DNA of 64,000 nucleotides from Adiantum capillus-veneris (taxonomy: Eukaryota; Streptophyta; Polypodiopsida; Polypodiales; Pteridaceae): assembly GCA_014529385.2 (NCBI GenBank), contig CM043953.1, forward strand, positions 94,394,842 through 94,458,841. Direction: 5' to 3'. This document shows, piece after piece, positions 46,400 to 58,150 of this stretch. The notes under the pieces were generated by a model. That model did no database searches. It saw only the letters and a program-made list of their open reading frames with translations, and was not told where the DNA came from. Position numbers and translations under genes: made by a program. Numbering within the stretch: position 1 is the stretch's first letter; every line of letters starts with the position of its first letter.

Positions 46400-46790
46400 T
46401 TAGATGAAGACACAGTGGAGCCAATAATTGCAGTCGTGGGCAACAATCAAGTTGAATCAATAGCATTGCTTGATTCGGGAGCTCAAGAAAATTTGATCTC
46501 TTACGGATTATACCAACAGCTCAAATCCACAGGTGAACTTCATCCTACTCCTCAAGTGCTGGAAAGTAGTACATCACACCCGTTGAAAACATTGGGATGG
46601 ACTATATTGCATGTACAAATTCACCAATATATTTACCCACACAAATTCTATGTGGTGGAGGATGAACACAACACCCAATGATGTTGGGACAACCGTGGCA
46701 AAAAGAGTACAATGTGCAGATAGATTGGAATGCAAAGGCAGTCAAAATTCATCATGCACATGAACAACAGGTGATAGCCTTTGCTCAGTA
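46400..46790 (+). pseudogene. Second protease-like domain, downstream of integrase
   Basis: The frame 46415-46681 reads EPIIAVVGNNQVESIALLDS, then GAQENLISYGLYQQL, with the retropepsin Asp-Ser-Gly-Ala at about residues 21-24. A stop at 46681 and a shift lead to MMLGQPWQKEYNVQIDW, the hydrophobic-Leu-Gly-x-Pro-Trp motif that closes such folds. So both diagnostic halves are present, in a place where Ty3 elements normally have no protease. It differs in sequence from the protease at 32863-33489. Confidence 0.7.
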
Positions 46791-46815
46791 ATACCAGAAT
46801 AATCAGCTGCAAGCC

Positions 46816-47496
46816 ATGCACTCACTGGAAAAAGAGCCAAAAGAAAAAATGCCACCAAAGAACAACATGATACCCGAGACCAACAATCAGGTAAAGTCCA
46901 ACCATGCTAATTACAGACATACAAAGTCACTGGCCGCAATGCAAAGTTCTAGGTTATCAAAACAATCGAAGCAAGTATGGATGCGGAAAGGTACAAATAA
47001 CATGGTAGACAAACAACAATGCAACAAAAGAATTCCAACAAAGCAAATAGTTCAACCAAAAACCAAGAGCATAAAACAGATATGGATCCCAAAGAAAATG
47101 CTCAGAAATAACCCAAATGTCACTCGCATTTGGATACCAAAACCAAAGCAAAAGGGACTCCCTTCAGTACAAGCAACAACGGAAGGCAGAGAGCTGCATT
47201 TGAAAAAGGACAGCCGACTTATGTGGATGCCAATCAGCAACAAAACAGTAACAACAAAGGAAGTAGCCAAACATCTACAAAATCCGGCACAAGCAAAATA
47301 CCAATGGAAAGCAAAGGCAATATGGCCCATAGCCATTCCGGCCAAGCCAATCCTCTCCATAGAAACAACTACGGCTGTATCAACAGTGTTAGCCAAGCAA
47401 TTGCCTTTTGCGAAAAAGACAATTAAACAGAGAGCAGTAGAGTTACAGCTGTTACTTGCAAAGAAAACAGGACACCTCGACGGCGAATGCCAATAA
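46816..47496 (+). CDS. Lys-rich ORF with repeated W-x-P-K motif, 226 aa
   Basis: Open frame at the 3' end of element 2. Strongly basic and Gln/Asn-rich, with a short aromatic motif recurring about every 30 residues: KQVWMRKG, KQIWIPKK, TRIWIPKP, SRLMWMPI, KAIWPIAI. No membrane segment, so it is not envelope-like. Its position (post-integrase) matches the extra ORFs of Athila/Tat elements. Function unknown; nucleic-acid binding is plausible from charge only. It is still open although the upstream pol is broken. Confidence 0.5.
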   Translation: MHSLEKEPKEKMPPKNNMIPETNNQVKSNHANYRHTKSLAAMQSSRLSKQSKQVWMRKGTNNMVDKQQCNKRIPTKQIVQPKTKSIKQIWIPKKMLRNNPNVTRIWIPKPKQKGLPSVQATTEGRELHLKKDSRLMWMPISNKTVTTKEVAKHLQNPAQAKYQWKAKAIWPIAIPAKPILSIETTTAVSTVLAKQLPFAKKTIKQRAVELQLLLAKKTGHLDGECQ

Positions 47497-47663
47497 TCAT
47501 CTTGCTTATTCCCTTCTCTTGCACAACATTAATTTTTCCATGCATTGACCGAGTAGGCGTAAAATAGGGCCACATTAATCGGCCAAGCATTAGTACAACT
47601 TTTTAAACCTATGCACAACACATACTCCAAGGCGATACCTTGTCGTCCGGGAGGACTCCAGCT

Positions 47664-47676
47664 AGGAGGGGGGGGG
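47664..47676 (+). other. Probable polypurine tract of element 2
   Basis: AGGAGGGGGGGGG after the last ORF is the expected site before a 3' LTR. The following sequence does not match the 26-27 kb LTR-like region. Confidence 0.55.
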
Positions 47677-47681
47677 CATTC

Positions 47682-49259
47682 TCAAATGCGGAACTAATAG
47701 CAGAAAGAGCAAAAAAGAGCATGATTTTTTACTAGTTTAAGGGTTGTTGTTTGATTGTGAAATTTTTTGGAGTAACCCAAGTACATATGCCCTTATACAG
47801 CATGTATCTAGAGGTATATGGGGCCAAACGCCAAATCAAGCCCCTAGGTGTGTGTATATAAGTAGAAATAGTCATTTTTCAGGCAAAATATTATTAAAAC
47901 GGAGAAATCCGGCCATAAAAATTTCATGTACATGTATATAATGTTTTGCGGTGATGTTTGTGATTTATTATGATTTTTGGGGATTTTCCGGGTTTGATTT
48001 GCTATTTTCCTTTTAATTTTGCTAATATTCGGCAAAAATACTTCAAAATTACAAAAAGTAGGTGAAAACGATCGTAATGAAAAACGAAAAAATATGGGGA
48101 TGATCAGTGACTATAGGACAACCTATGGTACAGTGGGGGTGCAATTATGGGACTGGAGCGGAAAGCGTGTTTTGGCCAGGTTTTGACCGAAATGCCAAAT
48201 TTCTGGTAAACAGAGCAAATGGAGTCCAAATCAAGAAATTTTTGAGCCTAAACCGCATCTCACAAGAAGATAGGAGCACATGTCAAATTATATGAAAAGT
48301 GGTTCGGGGACCTCCATTATAAGAAATTTTCACCTCATTTTTAGCTCATTCTCACTATTGACTTTGTGGAGAGAGCTTCTGCCACCTAGAGCAGACGGAC
48401 CTTCCAGCAGCTTCTACGAAGCGCATGACTACCCGACGAGCTCCAGATATGAGAGGTAGGCTCACCACCTTGAGCTTTTCGCGCATGTTTGTCATTTTGT
48501 CGCGAAAACTAGCGTAGGGTTCACACACAAAGCGGGCGGTAAAGACCTATAAGTAGAGACGACGGCCTAATGGCTAACCCAAAAGCAACAAGAATTCATT
48601 GGAAGCTTACTCTAGTATAGGAAACCAGTCCTGGATGTCCAAAGGCAGTAGAAAACCATCGGGAAAAACCCTAATTCCTAGAAACCCGCAAGAGGCCACC
48701 AAATGGAAAATCTGCGAAACGGCGACCAAATGCCACCAAAATTCATGGGTAGGAGCATCTCGACATGCTCGACAAGTCTATGTGACCCGCATGACCAAAA
48801 AGTGACCCGGGGCGGCACTAAACTTCAGAAACGGCATCAGACACACAAAGCGTCAAATTGCGCTCGCGGCCAAACCGCATGCCTGTTTGCCACCAAACTT
48901 CACGAGCGTCTTTCCTAGACCATCAACAACCAAGTCCTATGGTGGTAGACCACCAAAAATCATCGAAGGTATGTAAATGCAACCACGGGTGCTTCTAGAG
49001 CGACAAATTGCCAAATGAAGCTCCGGTGAAGCCAAAGTCGACAAAAAACATATGGCAAGGATCCCCAAGGGATCGGGCAACTATGGAGACCGACATCAAG
49101 AAATTTCATCGCCAAAAAGCACTCCAAAATCCAGAAAACGACTCTGAGGCTCTGAAGTCCACACAGGGAGTTATTCTCTATCCATTTGACTTTTTTGTTG
49201 AAATTAGGCTTAAAAGGGACTTAGGCACTAGGAGCACAATCCATGAAAAAATCATCAGG
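47682..49259. other. AT-rich non-coding stretch after element 2
   Basis: No protein. A TATA-like GTGTATATAAG at about 47851 followed by AT-rich DNA and a more GC-rich part from about 48360 resembles an LTR promoter region, but no second copy or primer site is visible. Confidence 0.4.
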
Positions 49260-50110
49260 AGACATCCTACGCGTAGGATGTCTCAAGGAAACTTCTAGGC
49301 ACAAACTCCAACATTTTTCATCATACACATTTTTTGAATGAATTTTACATGCTATCCACCAAGTCTCATCACATTTGGACCAAAATTTACCTCATATGCA
49401 TGAAAAAATGCAAAGTTCGGGCATAGAGGTAATAATGGGCCATAGACCTACCAAATCTTGTCCAAATCACATGAAACTTGCACAACACATTCACCAACAC
49501 ATCAACAACCAATCTCTGTGGTCAGAAGCAAAAATTGGTGAAGTAGACATCCTACGCGTAGGATGTCTACTTGGTGAAGTAGACATCCTACGCGTAGGAT
49601 GTCTATTTGACTTTTTTGGCCTGCACAGGATGGTTGTTCATTCCAGATCGAATCCCATCATCATCAAGAGCTCATATATCAATTTTGAAGCTATTCTAAT
49701 CATTTTTGACCCCCAACACCTTCAAGATACACTTTTGGAGCCCAAAAAAAAACCACACAGGCTCTTACAAGCATCAATCCTTGTCCAAATCCAAATCCAA
49801 CAGCATGGCCATGTTCCATAAGCCAAGGACTACCCACAGAACAAATTTCATGTCATTTTGATGAAAAAGACATCCTACGCGTAGGATGTCTCCAGCATAA
49901 TTTAGGCCTTCTGTGCAAAGACTGACATCATGGGAGCCAAGACCATGGTGCAATGAGCCCACATACCAATTTTCAACCCATTTGGACCTCAATTGCTATC
50001 TATGATGGACTTTCTACCCAATTTGTGACCTAAAGCCTGAATCAGCCCAAAAATCCATGCACTACCAGCATGCCAAGTATGAACCAATTCTGATGAAGAA
50101 GACATCCTAC
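49260..50110. repeat. Palindrome cluster 2: four perfect 24-bp copies and a half copy
   Basis: The same motif as in cluster 1, perfect at 49260-49283, 49545-49568, 49581-49604 and 49868-49891. The middle two lie in a 36-bp tandem duplication (49535-49570 and 49571-49606). A half copy at about 50099-50110 is cut in the middle, marking an abrupt sequence junction. Flanks such as TTTTGATGAAAAAGACATCC resemble the flank of the 28176 copy. Confidence 0.95.
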
Positions 50111-50449
50111 AAAGTCATAAGAGGCTGATTCTTGAGTATTATTGATTGAAGGTACTCACGATTATTTTAAATTTCATGTGAGATAGCATTTACAATCTCA
50201 TTTCTTTTTGTTAAATTGTGGTTTCATTCATTCTTTTCTTAGTAGTGTTTGATAAAAAATGACTCTCTAATGGTTTGAGAACATTATTGTAAGTACTTAA
50301 ATCTTTTTTTTAAGAAACCCATTTTGACTTTAAGAAGATACCCAATAGAAAGTTTTCAACTTTAGAGCTTTGAAGTTTATGTTAAAAGGAGAGTATGAAA
50401 ATTGTATAGCTATGAGTGTGCAAGTGTGCTATTGGCTCGTATTTTTTTA
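50111..50449. other. AT-rich stretch, nothing recognised
   Basis: Begins at the broken palindrome. No open frame or repeat of note. Confidence 0.5.
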
Positions 50450-51600
50450 CCGCTTGCTTTTTGTTGCTTGGTGTTTTAACTGCCTGGGTGTAACGCACTT
50501 TGAGTGGCCAGGACATGCCAACCCTACCTCTATTGTGCACCCCATCTCTTCAGCTTTGGTGCCCAGGTTAATGGCCAAATCTGGTTAGATAAAGTTTGCT
50601 TTAGCATTTGGATCAAGGAAGATAAGTGTGGTCTGGTCTCTGACTTTACCCCACGCTCACTGGCATCTGAACATGGCCTATCACCCACCATATCGGGTTT
50701 TAGACCTGTCGTGGGTTTAGGCTTCTTGCAAGTATCTGTAGTGATTTACTGCCACTCCGTCATGACATCGGCTTCAAATTCATTTGACAGCCGTAAGATG
50801 CAAACATTTGCTTGAAGTATACCCCTATGCGGGTGTTGACCTTGCATTAACAGTGTCGTCCACCATGTAAGCGCATTTCCTTTCAAGAAAGTGGCATCTT
50901 TTTTGACCTTGGAGGCTTCTGTAAAATTCCCCCTACATAAGATGTATCAAACTGCTGGAGGAAAGTAAGAGCGTTTGTCTTATCCTCAAAACCACTGAAG
51001 GTATCAAACTTCACAGTTTCACCACCTTCTTTGTATGCTTTTGGTTTTTTCAGTGCTCCCAAATTGTGGTAGGGAATTGTTTGCAACATGGGCACTGTAA
51101 TTGGGATCATCGGTGCCCCTTGGCCATTGACATTTTGCATCACTGGTGGCATATCTACCTGCTGGTTGAAAAAACCAGTAATGCCAAAATGACATGTGGC
51201 ACCTTAAACTGGCCTAGATTGCATTGAAACCCTTGTTGCATGCCAGTATTTCCATACATGGGGTTTGGCATCATGCTTTGTATACCCCCAAACATTGTTC
51301 CTCGCATATATTGTTGGTTTCCTGGTGCATAACCAGCCAGCTCTAAAACACTGATCCATCCTCAAAATACGTAGGATGTATTATGGGTGGTGGAAAAACA
51401 TGTTGCATAACCTGGAAACTAGTTCCTTGTCCATTTAATGCAACATTTAGACTGTGAGAGGTGGCTAGCTCAGCTCGTAAAGCCAATGGAATAGGCGGCC
51501 TTACCACCCGTTCAGGATAGAAGGAAGTTGTCTTGGAACCCCCATTGACTCCGCAACATGTGAGTGCTTCCATCCCTACTTGGACACACAAGGGACCTGG
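50450..51600 (-). pseudogene. Ty3 gag-protease relic
   Basis: On the minus strand the gag part (50770-51152) reads KFDTFSGFEDKTNALTFLQQ, DTSYVGG, then in another frame FTEASKVKKDATFLKGNALT and WWTTLLMQGQ. Further left (50470-50600) a protease remnant reads PDLAINLGTKAEEMG and VGLACPGHSK, similar in layout to the chromovirus-1 protease (ATKLGIQAFEMGD). Frames 51343-51591 may be its N-terminal gag. No RT or LTR adjoins, so this is an isolated fragment. Confidence 0.65.
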
Positions 51601-54600
51601 GATTGAGCCTCAACAGGCTCTATTGCATGAGACAGTTTCCTTGTCTGCTATGACATCGGTGGCGCTTACAAAAATTCCATAAACTTAGGATTCTACACCA
51701 ACCTAGAAAACACATTCTCAGTGGCGACCAATTGTGTCTTGAATGCATCCTCGTTTAGTTTCTTAGTCCTATACCCTTGACCTTTTGGAGCATTCAAATC
51801 AACAAAAGGTACAAATAGGGGTGGATGTGAACTCTCACCATGCTCGAACACTAGAGGAAGAAAAGCTTATCTATCCTATGAAGAGGAACCCTCTTCTCTG
51901 CTGGCGTCATTTGTCATGTCAACCATGGTGTAATTTTGAGTTTCTATGCTTTGTGTCTTCGCCAGCTCACTCTTCAAGGAAAAGGTGATTCTGTCCCAAC
52001 GACGGAACCATAAAACCGGCATGTAGGGTTGTGGACTTTAGCTTTCAACTGAATCTTTACTTGAAAAACTTTACTACACAAAGGAACTTCACGAATAAGC
52101 ATGTGGCTGGAATTCAACACTTCAAAACAAAACACGGCTTGGTAGCTAGAGCGCTCCCAAGTAGACAATGACACCTTGTAGGCCCCCAAAGACTGGCGCC
52201 TCTTTAGGTATTTCTTTAATCTTATTGCAAAAGACGATCCAAACACTTTCACCTAACTCTCACCTAGTTGCCCAAACCTATCCATGCTTTGAATTGCAAG
52301 TTTTTGACCCAATTTCACTAGTGTAATGGTACAAAAACCCCTATAGGTCAAAATCACATGTCAAGGATATTTTCCCTTGCGGTTTGGAAGCTTTTTAGTC
52401 CTACGTAAGCATCCCAAGGTTGGGCTATGTCCTACAGTTCATGTGTGAAACCCTAAACCTATAAAAAAAACACAACAGGCTGTAATTTTTTGTTTTGGAT
52501 CATTTTGAGTGGATTGAACATGCCTACATACATCTCAGATGCTCCTGCACGAATTGGGACAATTCCCCTTTGAAACGGACGAGCTTTCATGCAAAAAAGC
52601 TCTCTGTTTTTTCATTCCTTTGCGAGCTAGCTATACATATTTGTGGGGGCTAGCAATTAGTTAATCCAAATCATGTACATAAAGGCTCTTGCCTTGGCAA
52701 ACGTGCATAAAACCCCCATAATTGTACATGGTCATCTGAGAAGCCCAACTAGTGGAGCATTACCATATGTGCAAAGGAAGAAGAGAGATGCACAAGAGAA
52801 AATTGTCACACTACATGCGACAAGGGAGAAGGCAAGCTTTCCACCTGCACCCACTACTCACACACACACATTGTAGCACACTAAATTGCAAAAATTATCC
52901 CCTCTCTCAAAACTAGGTGCTCCCAACTGGGATGATCTTGGCAAGTGCACTGGACGTGCCATGTGTCTAGTTTGGCTCTTTTGAGTTGTGTCTACAGGCA
53001 CCATGGTAGTCGACTTGTAGGATGTTGCGCACCTCACCTCTGCTAGGCTGACTACCAATGATCTTACAAATAACAAAGGTTCCTTGAAGGCACTCTATTT
53101 TTGTTGCAAGTATTACTTGCTCTGTTGGCGACAGAGCAAGTCAAATGGTGGGCTCGAACGAGGGGACTTCATCTAAGTCCCTCTGAGGTGAATCACGAGC
53201 TTCCATTTGTGTCTATTACTCCAAATGAGGGCAAAAAAACTGAATTTTACTACTGGAGTAAAGCTCGTTGAGCCATCAAAGGAGCTAAAAACAACGCCCG
53301 ATGAGGAGAAAACACAGTAGGAGAAAAAAAGGGGGGGGGGGGGGGGGATATGGCGAGGAAGGCACGTGGGGAGCGTAGCAGCAATGATCATAGATTACAA
53401 GTCTTCACACGCTGCAAGGCAGGATCTCTCTCTCCTAGAATGGTATCACCACCACCTCCATCCAAGATCGCTCTAGATAGTGACTCCAATTTCTTGTGTA
53501 CTTTGTAGACAATCTAGATCATTCATACTTCTTCATCCTTAATATAAGACCAATCTATTGCCATCGCTTGAAACTCTTTCTACCTTTGCTTCTTGATGAA
53601 CTTCACTACCTCTGGCAAAGTTTTCCTGGTATCATTTAGTTCAATGGTGAGCTTCTGGATTGTTCACATAATGTCACATATATTTCATCCTGCTCATTTC
53701 AAAAGCTAGTATCTAAATTGGAAAAACTTTCTTCTAGTAAATTGTCATCGCAGTGCCACGCTTGTGCTGGCCTTCTCTGCCTCATCGCTTATGGAAATTC
53801 AGATTGTTCTTTTCAAAAATTTTCTACTTCTAGATCCCAAGTTGGAAAGGGATGTAAGGTATGCTTTGGATTCAATCCACATGATAAGTACCTTTAATTT
53901 GAAAAAAGTTTAAGGTACTTAGCAATATATACCCTTTTTCTTAAATACATAGATTTTATATTTTTAAACACATATTCAATAATGTATCCATTACGACGTA
54001 CTCAGTTTTTGCCATGACTTTGCTCTGTAGACCATATTGTATAACCTTTAAATCTACAAGTATGGAGAACACTTGTTAGAGCATGGGCATATCTCTAGAT
54101 TTGTCTTCTCAATTTTAGTATCTCCTAAGGAGAGGTGATAGGGAGTGGGCTGTTTTGTGGCTTGGCTTGACCTAAATGTGGTAGTTTTCTTGTGTTGGAT
54201 TTTTTCCACTTACGCTGATGGGTGCTGACGTGGACAGAGAGTGCGGATTTACTACAAAAGCATTGACATGATGATGTGATTTTTGTACGGATTTGTCAAT
54301 TGTGCTTGCTGCTTTTTGCGTAGTTTTTAGGCTAGATACTTTTGGGATTTGTGTGTTTTTTAGTTTACTGCTTTTGGGGAATCCCTTGTAAGAATAAATA
54401 GACCCTTGGAGCCTCACTCTACAAAGAATCTTGACATAGAGTTTGAGATCAAAGGTCCCTTGAAAGTTGTAACTTTTCTCAAGCATTAATATAAAAATAA
54501 GTACTTAAAGGGGTGCCATAGTTTGGGGCCAATACCTTTGGGTATAGAACTACTTCGGGCCGTGTTGACTCAAATTTTAAAGTTGTGAAGTATTTCAAGT

Positions 54601-55563
54601 GATTCTCGATCTTGTGTGTCGTGCCATATTTCCAACTTGGGGTGCCCAAGTCTATAACACTTCTCTTGAGATGAACTAGAGTCTGAAGATGTTTCTTCAA
54701 AAGAGTTTTCACTAGAGCTAGAGCTGAATTTTTCTTTTATACTCATGAGTGCGTACTCAAGGTTCCTTTTACTTCATGGGGGGATATGTGTAATAGACTA
54801 GAGAGAGAAGAGAATGATATTGTGAGTGAAGGTTCTGTGAGTGATAGAAAGAGAAGAATACTTAACACCGGATGGGGTCCCAAACCCCCCTTCAAGGCCC
54901 CCCATCTCTATCACTAGAGAGGTAATTTTTTTATATTGTGTAGATGATGATACAATGGTCCTAGATTTTGAGATGTTCATGGGATCTTGCTATTGATGCT
55001 TGGATCTGTGAGGCTAGGGATTGAAATGCAAAAATGCTAGTGTACCTAACTTGGATTTGCGATGAGGCTATGGGCTGATCTGTTATGGCCGATGTCGCGG
55101 AAGGGCTGAAAACTCAAAACATCCCTTGTACTATATATAAGCGCTAGAAGTAATTACATTCATATTATAGGAGAACTGAAAAAGACACAACTCATAATTA
55201 TTTCAGATTATAATTGATTACAAATGATGGAAATTCACATTCAGATTCAGATACAAGGCTTAGTAATACAAACAAGGCTTAATACAATATGGAAATACGT
55301 TGTTGCATCCTTCATATGGAACAGCTTCTAGAAGCTTCTAAGAGCTGGGTCTCGCCATCTACATAGCAGATGTTTTTGAACCATACGTTTTTTGAATGGC
55401 ATGATACCTTGCATTTATGGATTCCACACAGGGGGGATCGGTAGTATGTGTAGAAGAGGGACACCTCCAACCTTTGGCATAGATTTCTATGTAACAAAAC
55501 CATGACACGGGCCTTGGAAAGGCCAATTGAAGAAGCTACCAAAGTGGGGGGGGGGTGGGGGGG

Positions 55564-55611
<48 letters not shown>

Positions 55612-55686
55612 TAGATTGAATTATCGTCCACGGAGGTCATATATGACCTATGGGACCAGAAACAAAACAGTACAAAGGATCTGTCT
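51601..55686. other. Unassigned non-coding DNA
   Basis: No gene I can support. It holds a run of 17 G at 53331-53347 and a G-rich tract next to (GA)n at about 55548-55607. Minus-strand frames at 54172-54712 and 55312-55542 are open for 75-105 codons but lack family features. Confidence 0.5.
55548..55607. repeat. G-run followed by (GA)n microsatellite
   Basis: Two runs of about ten G separated by a T, then about 20 GA units. Confidence 0.9.
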
Positions 55687-56460
55687 TGTTAGGAAATAAG
55701 ACGTAGCTAAATAGATAATTGAGTAGATTACTTAATGGAGAGCGACAGATTTATATACACGAGATTATAGAGTAGAGAGAGAGAGAGAGAGAGTACACAC
55801 GATATACGTGGTTCACCCAATGTGGGCTACGTCCACGGGAAAGCAGCCACTCAATGGCTTTAGTACTTCAAAACAAGAAGTAGTTTACAAAGGGATTATA
55901 CCCTTAATGGAGCTCCCGCCTTGCTTCACTCTCACCACCTCACACTCACCTTGTTGCATCAACTTCACACTATGCAATGTGTGTAGAAATGGCCTCCTTT
56001 TATAGGCCAAAAGGGCTGCCCTCTCTTATGAGAGACAGCCATGTGTAGCCGCCCTTGTGCGAATAAGTCCAAATCGGACCCTCCAATCCGCCCATGTGTG
56101 GCCGTCCTTGAGAAGACAAGTCCGCTTTTGAATTCGGCCACCGGCCACCGGCCATTGACTTCCGACCACCGGCCATCGGCCATCGGCCATTGACCACCGG
56201 CCACCGGCCAGCCGACCGGTTGTTTTCCGACCACTTTCCGGCCGCCGTCCGGCCATAATATTCCGGCGAAAAAAAAAGTCTCCGCGGGCCTCCGCCCCCA
56301 AGGCCTTTAAAGTTGCCCCTGATTCTTGTCCGTGAAAATTTTGGTTTCCGGTGAGTGATTTTCCTTCACGCACGATGGCTTCTCCTCATAATGGGGGCCT
56401 TACAAATGTGCGATTTTACCACAGAAAATTACAAGGGTAAATCAGGCTCCATACTTAACA
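55687..56460 (-). repeat. 3' LTR of the copia element, complete
   Basis: TG at 55687 and CA at 56460. Contains a GA tract, a GC-rich CCACCGGCCA-type minisatellite (56127-56222) and, towards 56400, the promoter end of the LTR on the element strand. Confidence 0.9.
56127..56222. repeat. GC-rich minisatellite in the left copia LTR
   Basis: Imperfect units of CCACCGGCCA and CATTGACC. The right LTR has a longer version at 60916-61041 with additional units, so the array changed length after insertion. On the element strand it is rich in GGCCGG. Confidence 0.85.
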
Positions 56461-56470
56461 ATCTCCCACT
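56461..56470 (-). other. Polypurine tract of the copia element
   Basis: On the minus strand AGTGGGAGAT lies directly before the LTR start TGTTAAGTATGG. Confidence 0.8.
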
Positions 56471-56520
56471 TGGAGACTGATCTCCAAACCAAACTTGTGA
56501 CTGCTTTCCATCCTGGCTTC

Positions 56521-58150
56521 TTATCCTTGAATGCCAATTGAAGATGAGAAAAAGCTCAACTTCTCCTTGTTGACTACCTTTGTAAACATGTCTGCAGGAT
56601 TTTCACTTGTATGCACCTTTCCTAGCTTTAGTTGTCCCTCTTCCAAAAGAGTGCGTATGAAGTGATATCTCACCTCAATGTGCTTTGTCCTTGAATGAAA
56701 GGCTGAGTTCTTCACAAGATGGATAGCGCTTTGGCTATCACTGTACAAGACACGATTGTCTTGTTTGAATCCAAGCTCTTCTAAGAATCTGTGAAGCCAT
56801 AGAATTTCTTTGCTTGCCACCGTCATTGCTACATACTCTGCTTCCGTGGTAGAAAGTGAAACCACTTTCTGCAGCTTTGAAGCCCAGCTTACTGCTGTGC
56901 CTCCAACCGTGAACACATAGCCAATAGTGCTCCTTCGAGTATCTTTGTCACCTACCATATCTGCATCAGCATACCCTTCTAGAAAAATATCAGTTCCTCC
57001 AAAATACAAAGCATTTGTTGTTGTCCCTTTTAGATACCTAAGTATCCACTTCACAGCTTGCCAATGCTCTTTACTTGGGTTGTCCATGAACCTACTCACA
57101 ACTCCCACTGCATGTGCAATGTCTGGCCTTGTCCAGACCATAGCATACATTAGAGAACCTACCGCTGCAGCATATGGAACTTTAGACATATAGGCTATCT
57201 CCTCTTGTGTCTTTGGACACATATCCTTCGTTAGTTTAAAATGACCAGCCAAAGGTGTAGAAACTGGTTTTGCATTTTGCATTGCAAACCTTTCTAGTAC
57301 CTTCTTGATGTAATCTTCTTGAGATAGCTTTATTGTCTTCTTCGTCCTATCCCTTGATATTTTCATACCAAGTATCCTCTTTGCAGCACCTAAATCCTTC
57401 ATTGAAAAAGATTTGGACAGCTCCTCTTTTAGGTCTTTGATGTCCTGCATGTTAGCACTTGCAATCAACATGTCATCAACATACAACATTAGGATGGTGA
57501 ATTTCCCATCTCCCAAATTCTCTGTGTAGACGTAGTGATCCGAGTTGCATCTTGTGAATCCATGATCCAACATCCATCGATCAAAATTTAAGTACCATTG
57601 TCTTGATGCTTGCTTTAAACCATACAAGCTCTTCTTTAATCTGCAAACCATTTTCTCCTTACCTTTTAGTTCATACCCCTTTGGTTGAAGCATGTAGATT
57701 TCCTCCTCTAAGTCACCGTGAGGGAATGCCGTATTTACATCCATTTGCTCAAGATTTAGATCATGAGCAGCCACAAGGCTTAAGACAAGCCTAATTGAGT
57801 TCATTTTTACAACAGGAGAAAATATTTCATTGAAGTCAATACCTTTCTTTTGAGAAAAACCTTTTACCACAAGCCTAGACTTGTACCTTTTCTTCCCACC
57901 TTCTTCTTCCTTTAGCTTGTACACCCATTTGTTTTGCAGTGCCCGCTTACCTTTAGGCAACTCAACCAACTCCCATGTTTGGTTGCGATGTAGTGAGTCC
58001 ATCTCCACTTGCATGCTCTTCATCCATTCTTCTTTGGATTCATGTTGCATAGCTTCTTCATATGATTCCGGATCTCCAGAATCTGAGATCAAGAGATGGT
58101 TGAAGGAAGGAACAAACCTTTCTGGAGGTCTACTTGCTCTTGTAGATCTT
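56521..58150 (-). pseudogene. Copia reverse transcriptase and RNase H
   Basis: The 523-codon open frame 56521-58092 holds RT and RNase H complete: TWELVELPKGKRALQNKWVY, VKGFSQKKGIDFNEIFSPVV, QMDVNTAFPHGDLEEEIYM, SLYGLKQASRQWY, catalytic LYVDDMLIASAN, then VGSLMYAMVWTRPDIAHAVG. RNase H has ADADMVGDKDTRRSTIGYVF, LSTTEAEYVAMT and YSDSQSAIHLVKN, with TKHIEVRYHFIR at the end. It is joined to the upstream integrase part through a frame change at about 58125-58140. Catalytic residues are intact. Confidence 0.95.

Larger units (their letters stand above)
26105..47681 (+). mobile_element. Element 2: large Tat/Athila-like Ty3 retrotransposon, decayed, with a nested insertion
   Basis: Plus-strand order: LTR-like region, tRNA-Asp-type primer site, long leader with palindromes, gag with two zinc knuckles, protease, [element 3 inserted at 33490-42247], pol spacer, RT, RNase H, two integrase zinc modules, integrase core, a second protease-like domain, a Lys-rich ORF and a purine tract at 47664-47676. 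There is no chromodomain and only one RNase H was seen. Many stops and frame changes make it dead. I could not find a 3' LTR matching the 26-27 kb region, so the right limit is set at the purine tract and is provisional. Confidence 0.7.

Noticed and set aside
46816-47496. Envelope-like protein at the 3' end of element 2
   Set aside because: No signal peptide or transmembrane helix is visible; the ORF is uniformly basic and hydrophilic.
54172-54712. Two adjoining minus-strand ORFs of 104 and 77 codons
   Set aside because: No motif, start context or neighbour to support them; they read as ordinary AT-rich DNA.
56000-56373. Gly-Arg-Trp repeat proteins in the copia LTRs (also 60751-61107)
   Set aside because: All frames of the CCACCGGCCA minisatellite give repeat peptides. 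The sequence is LTR, and the array length differs between copies.
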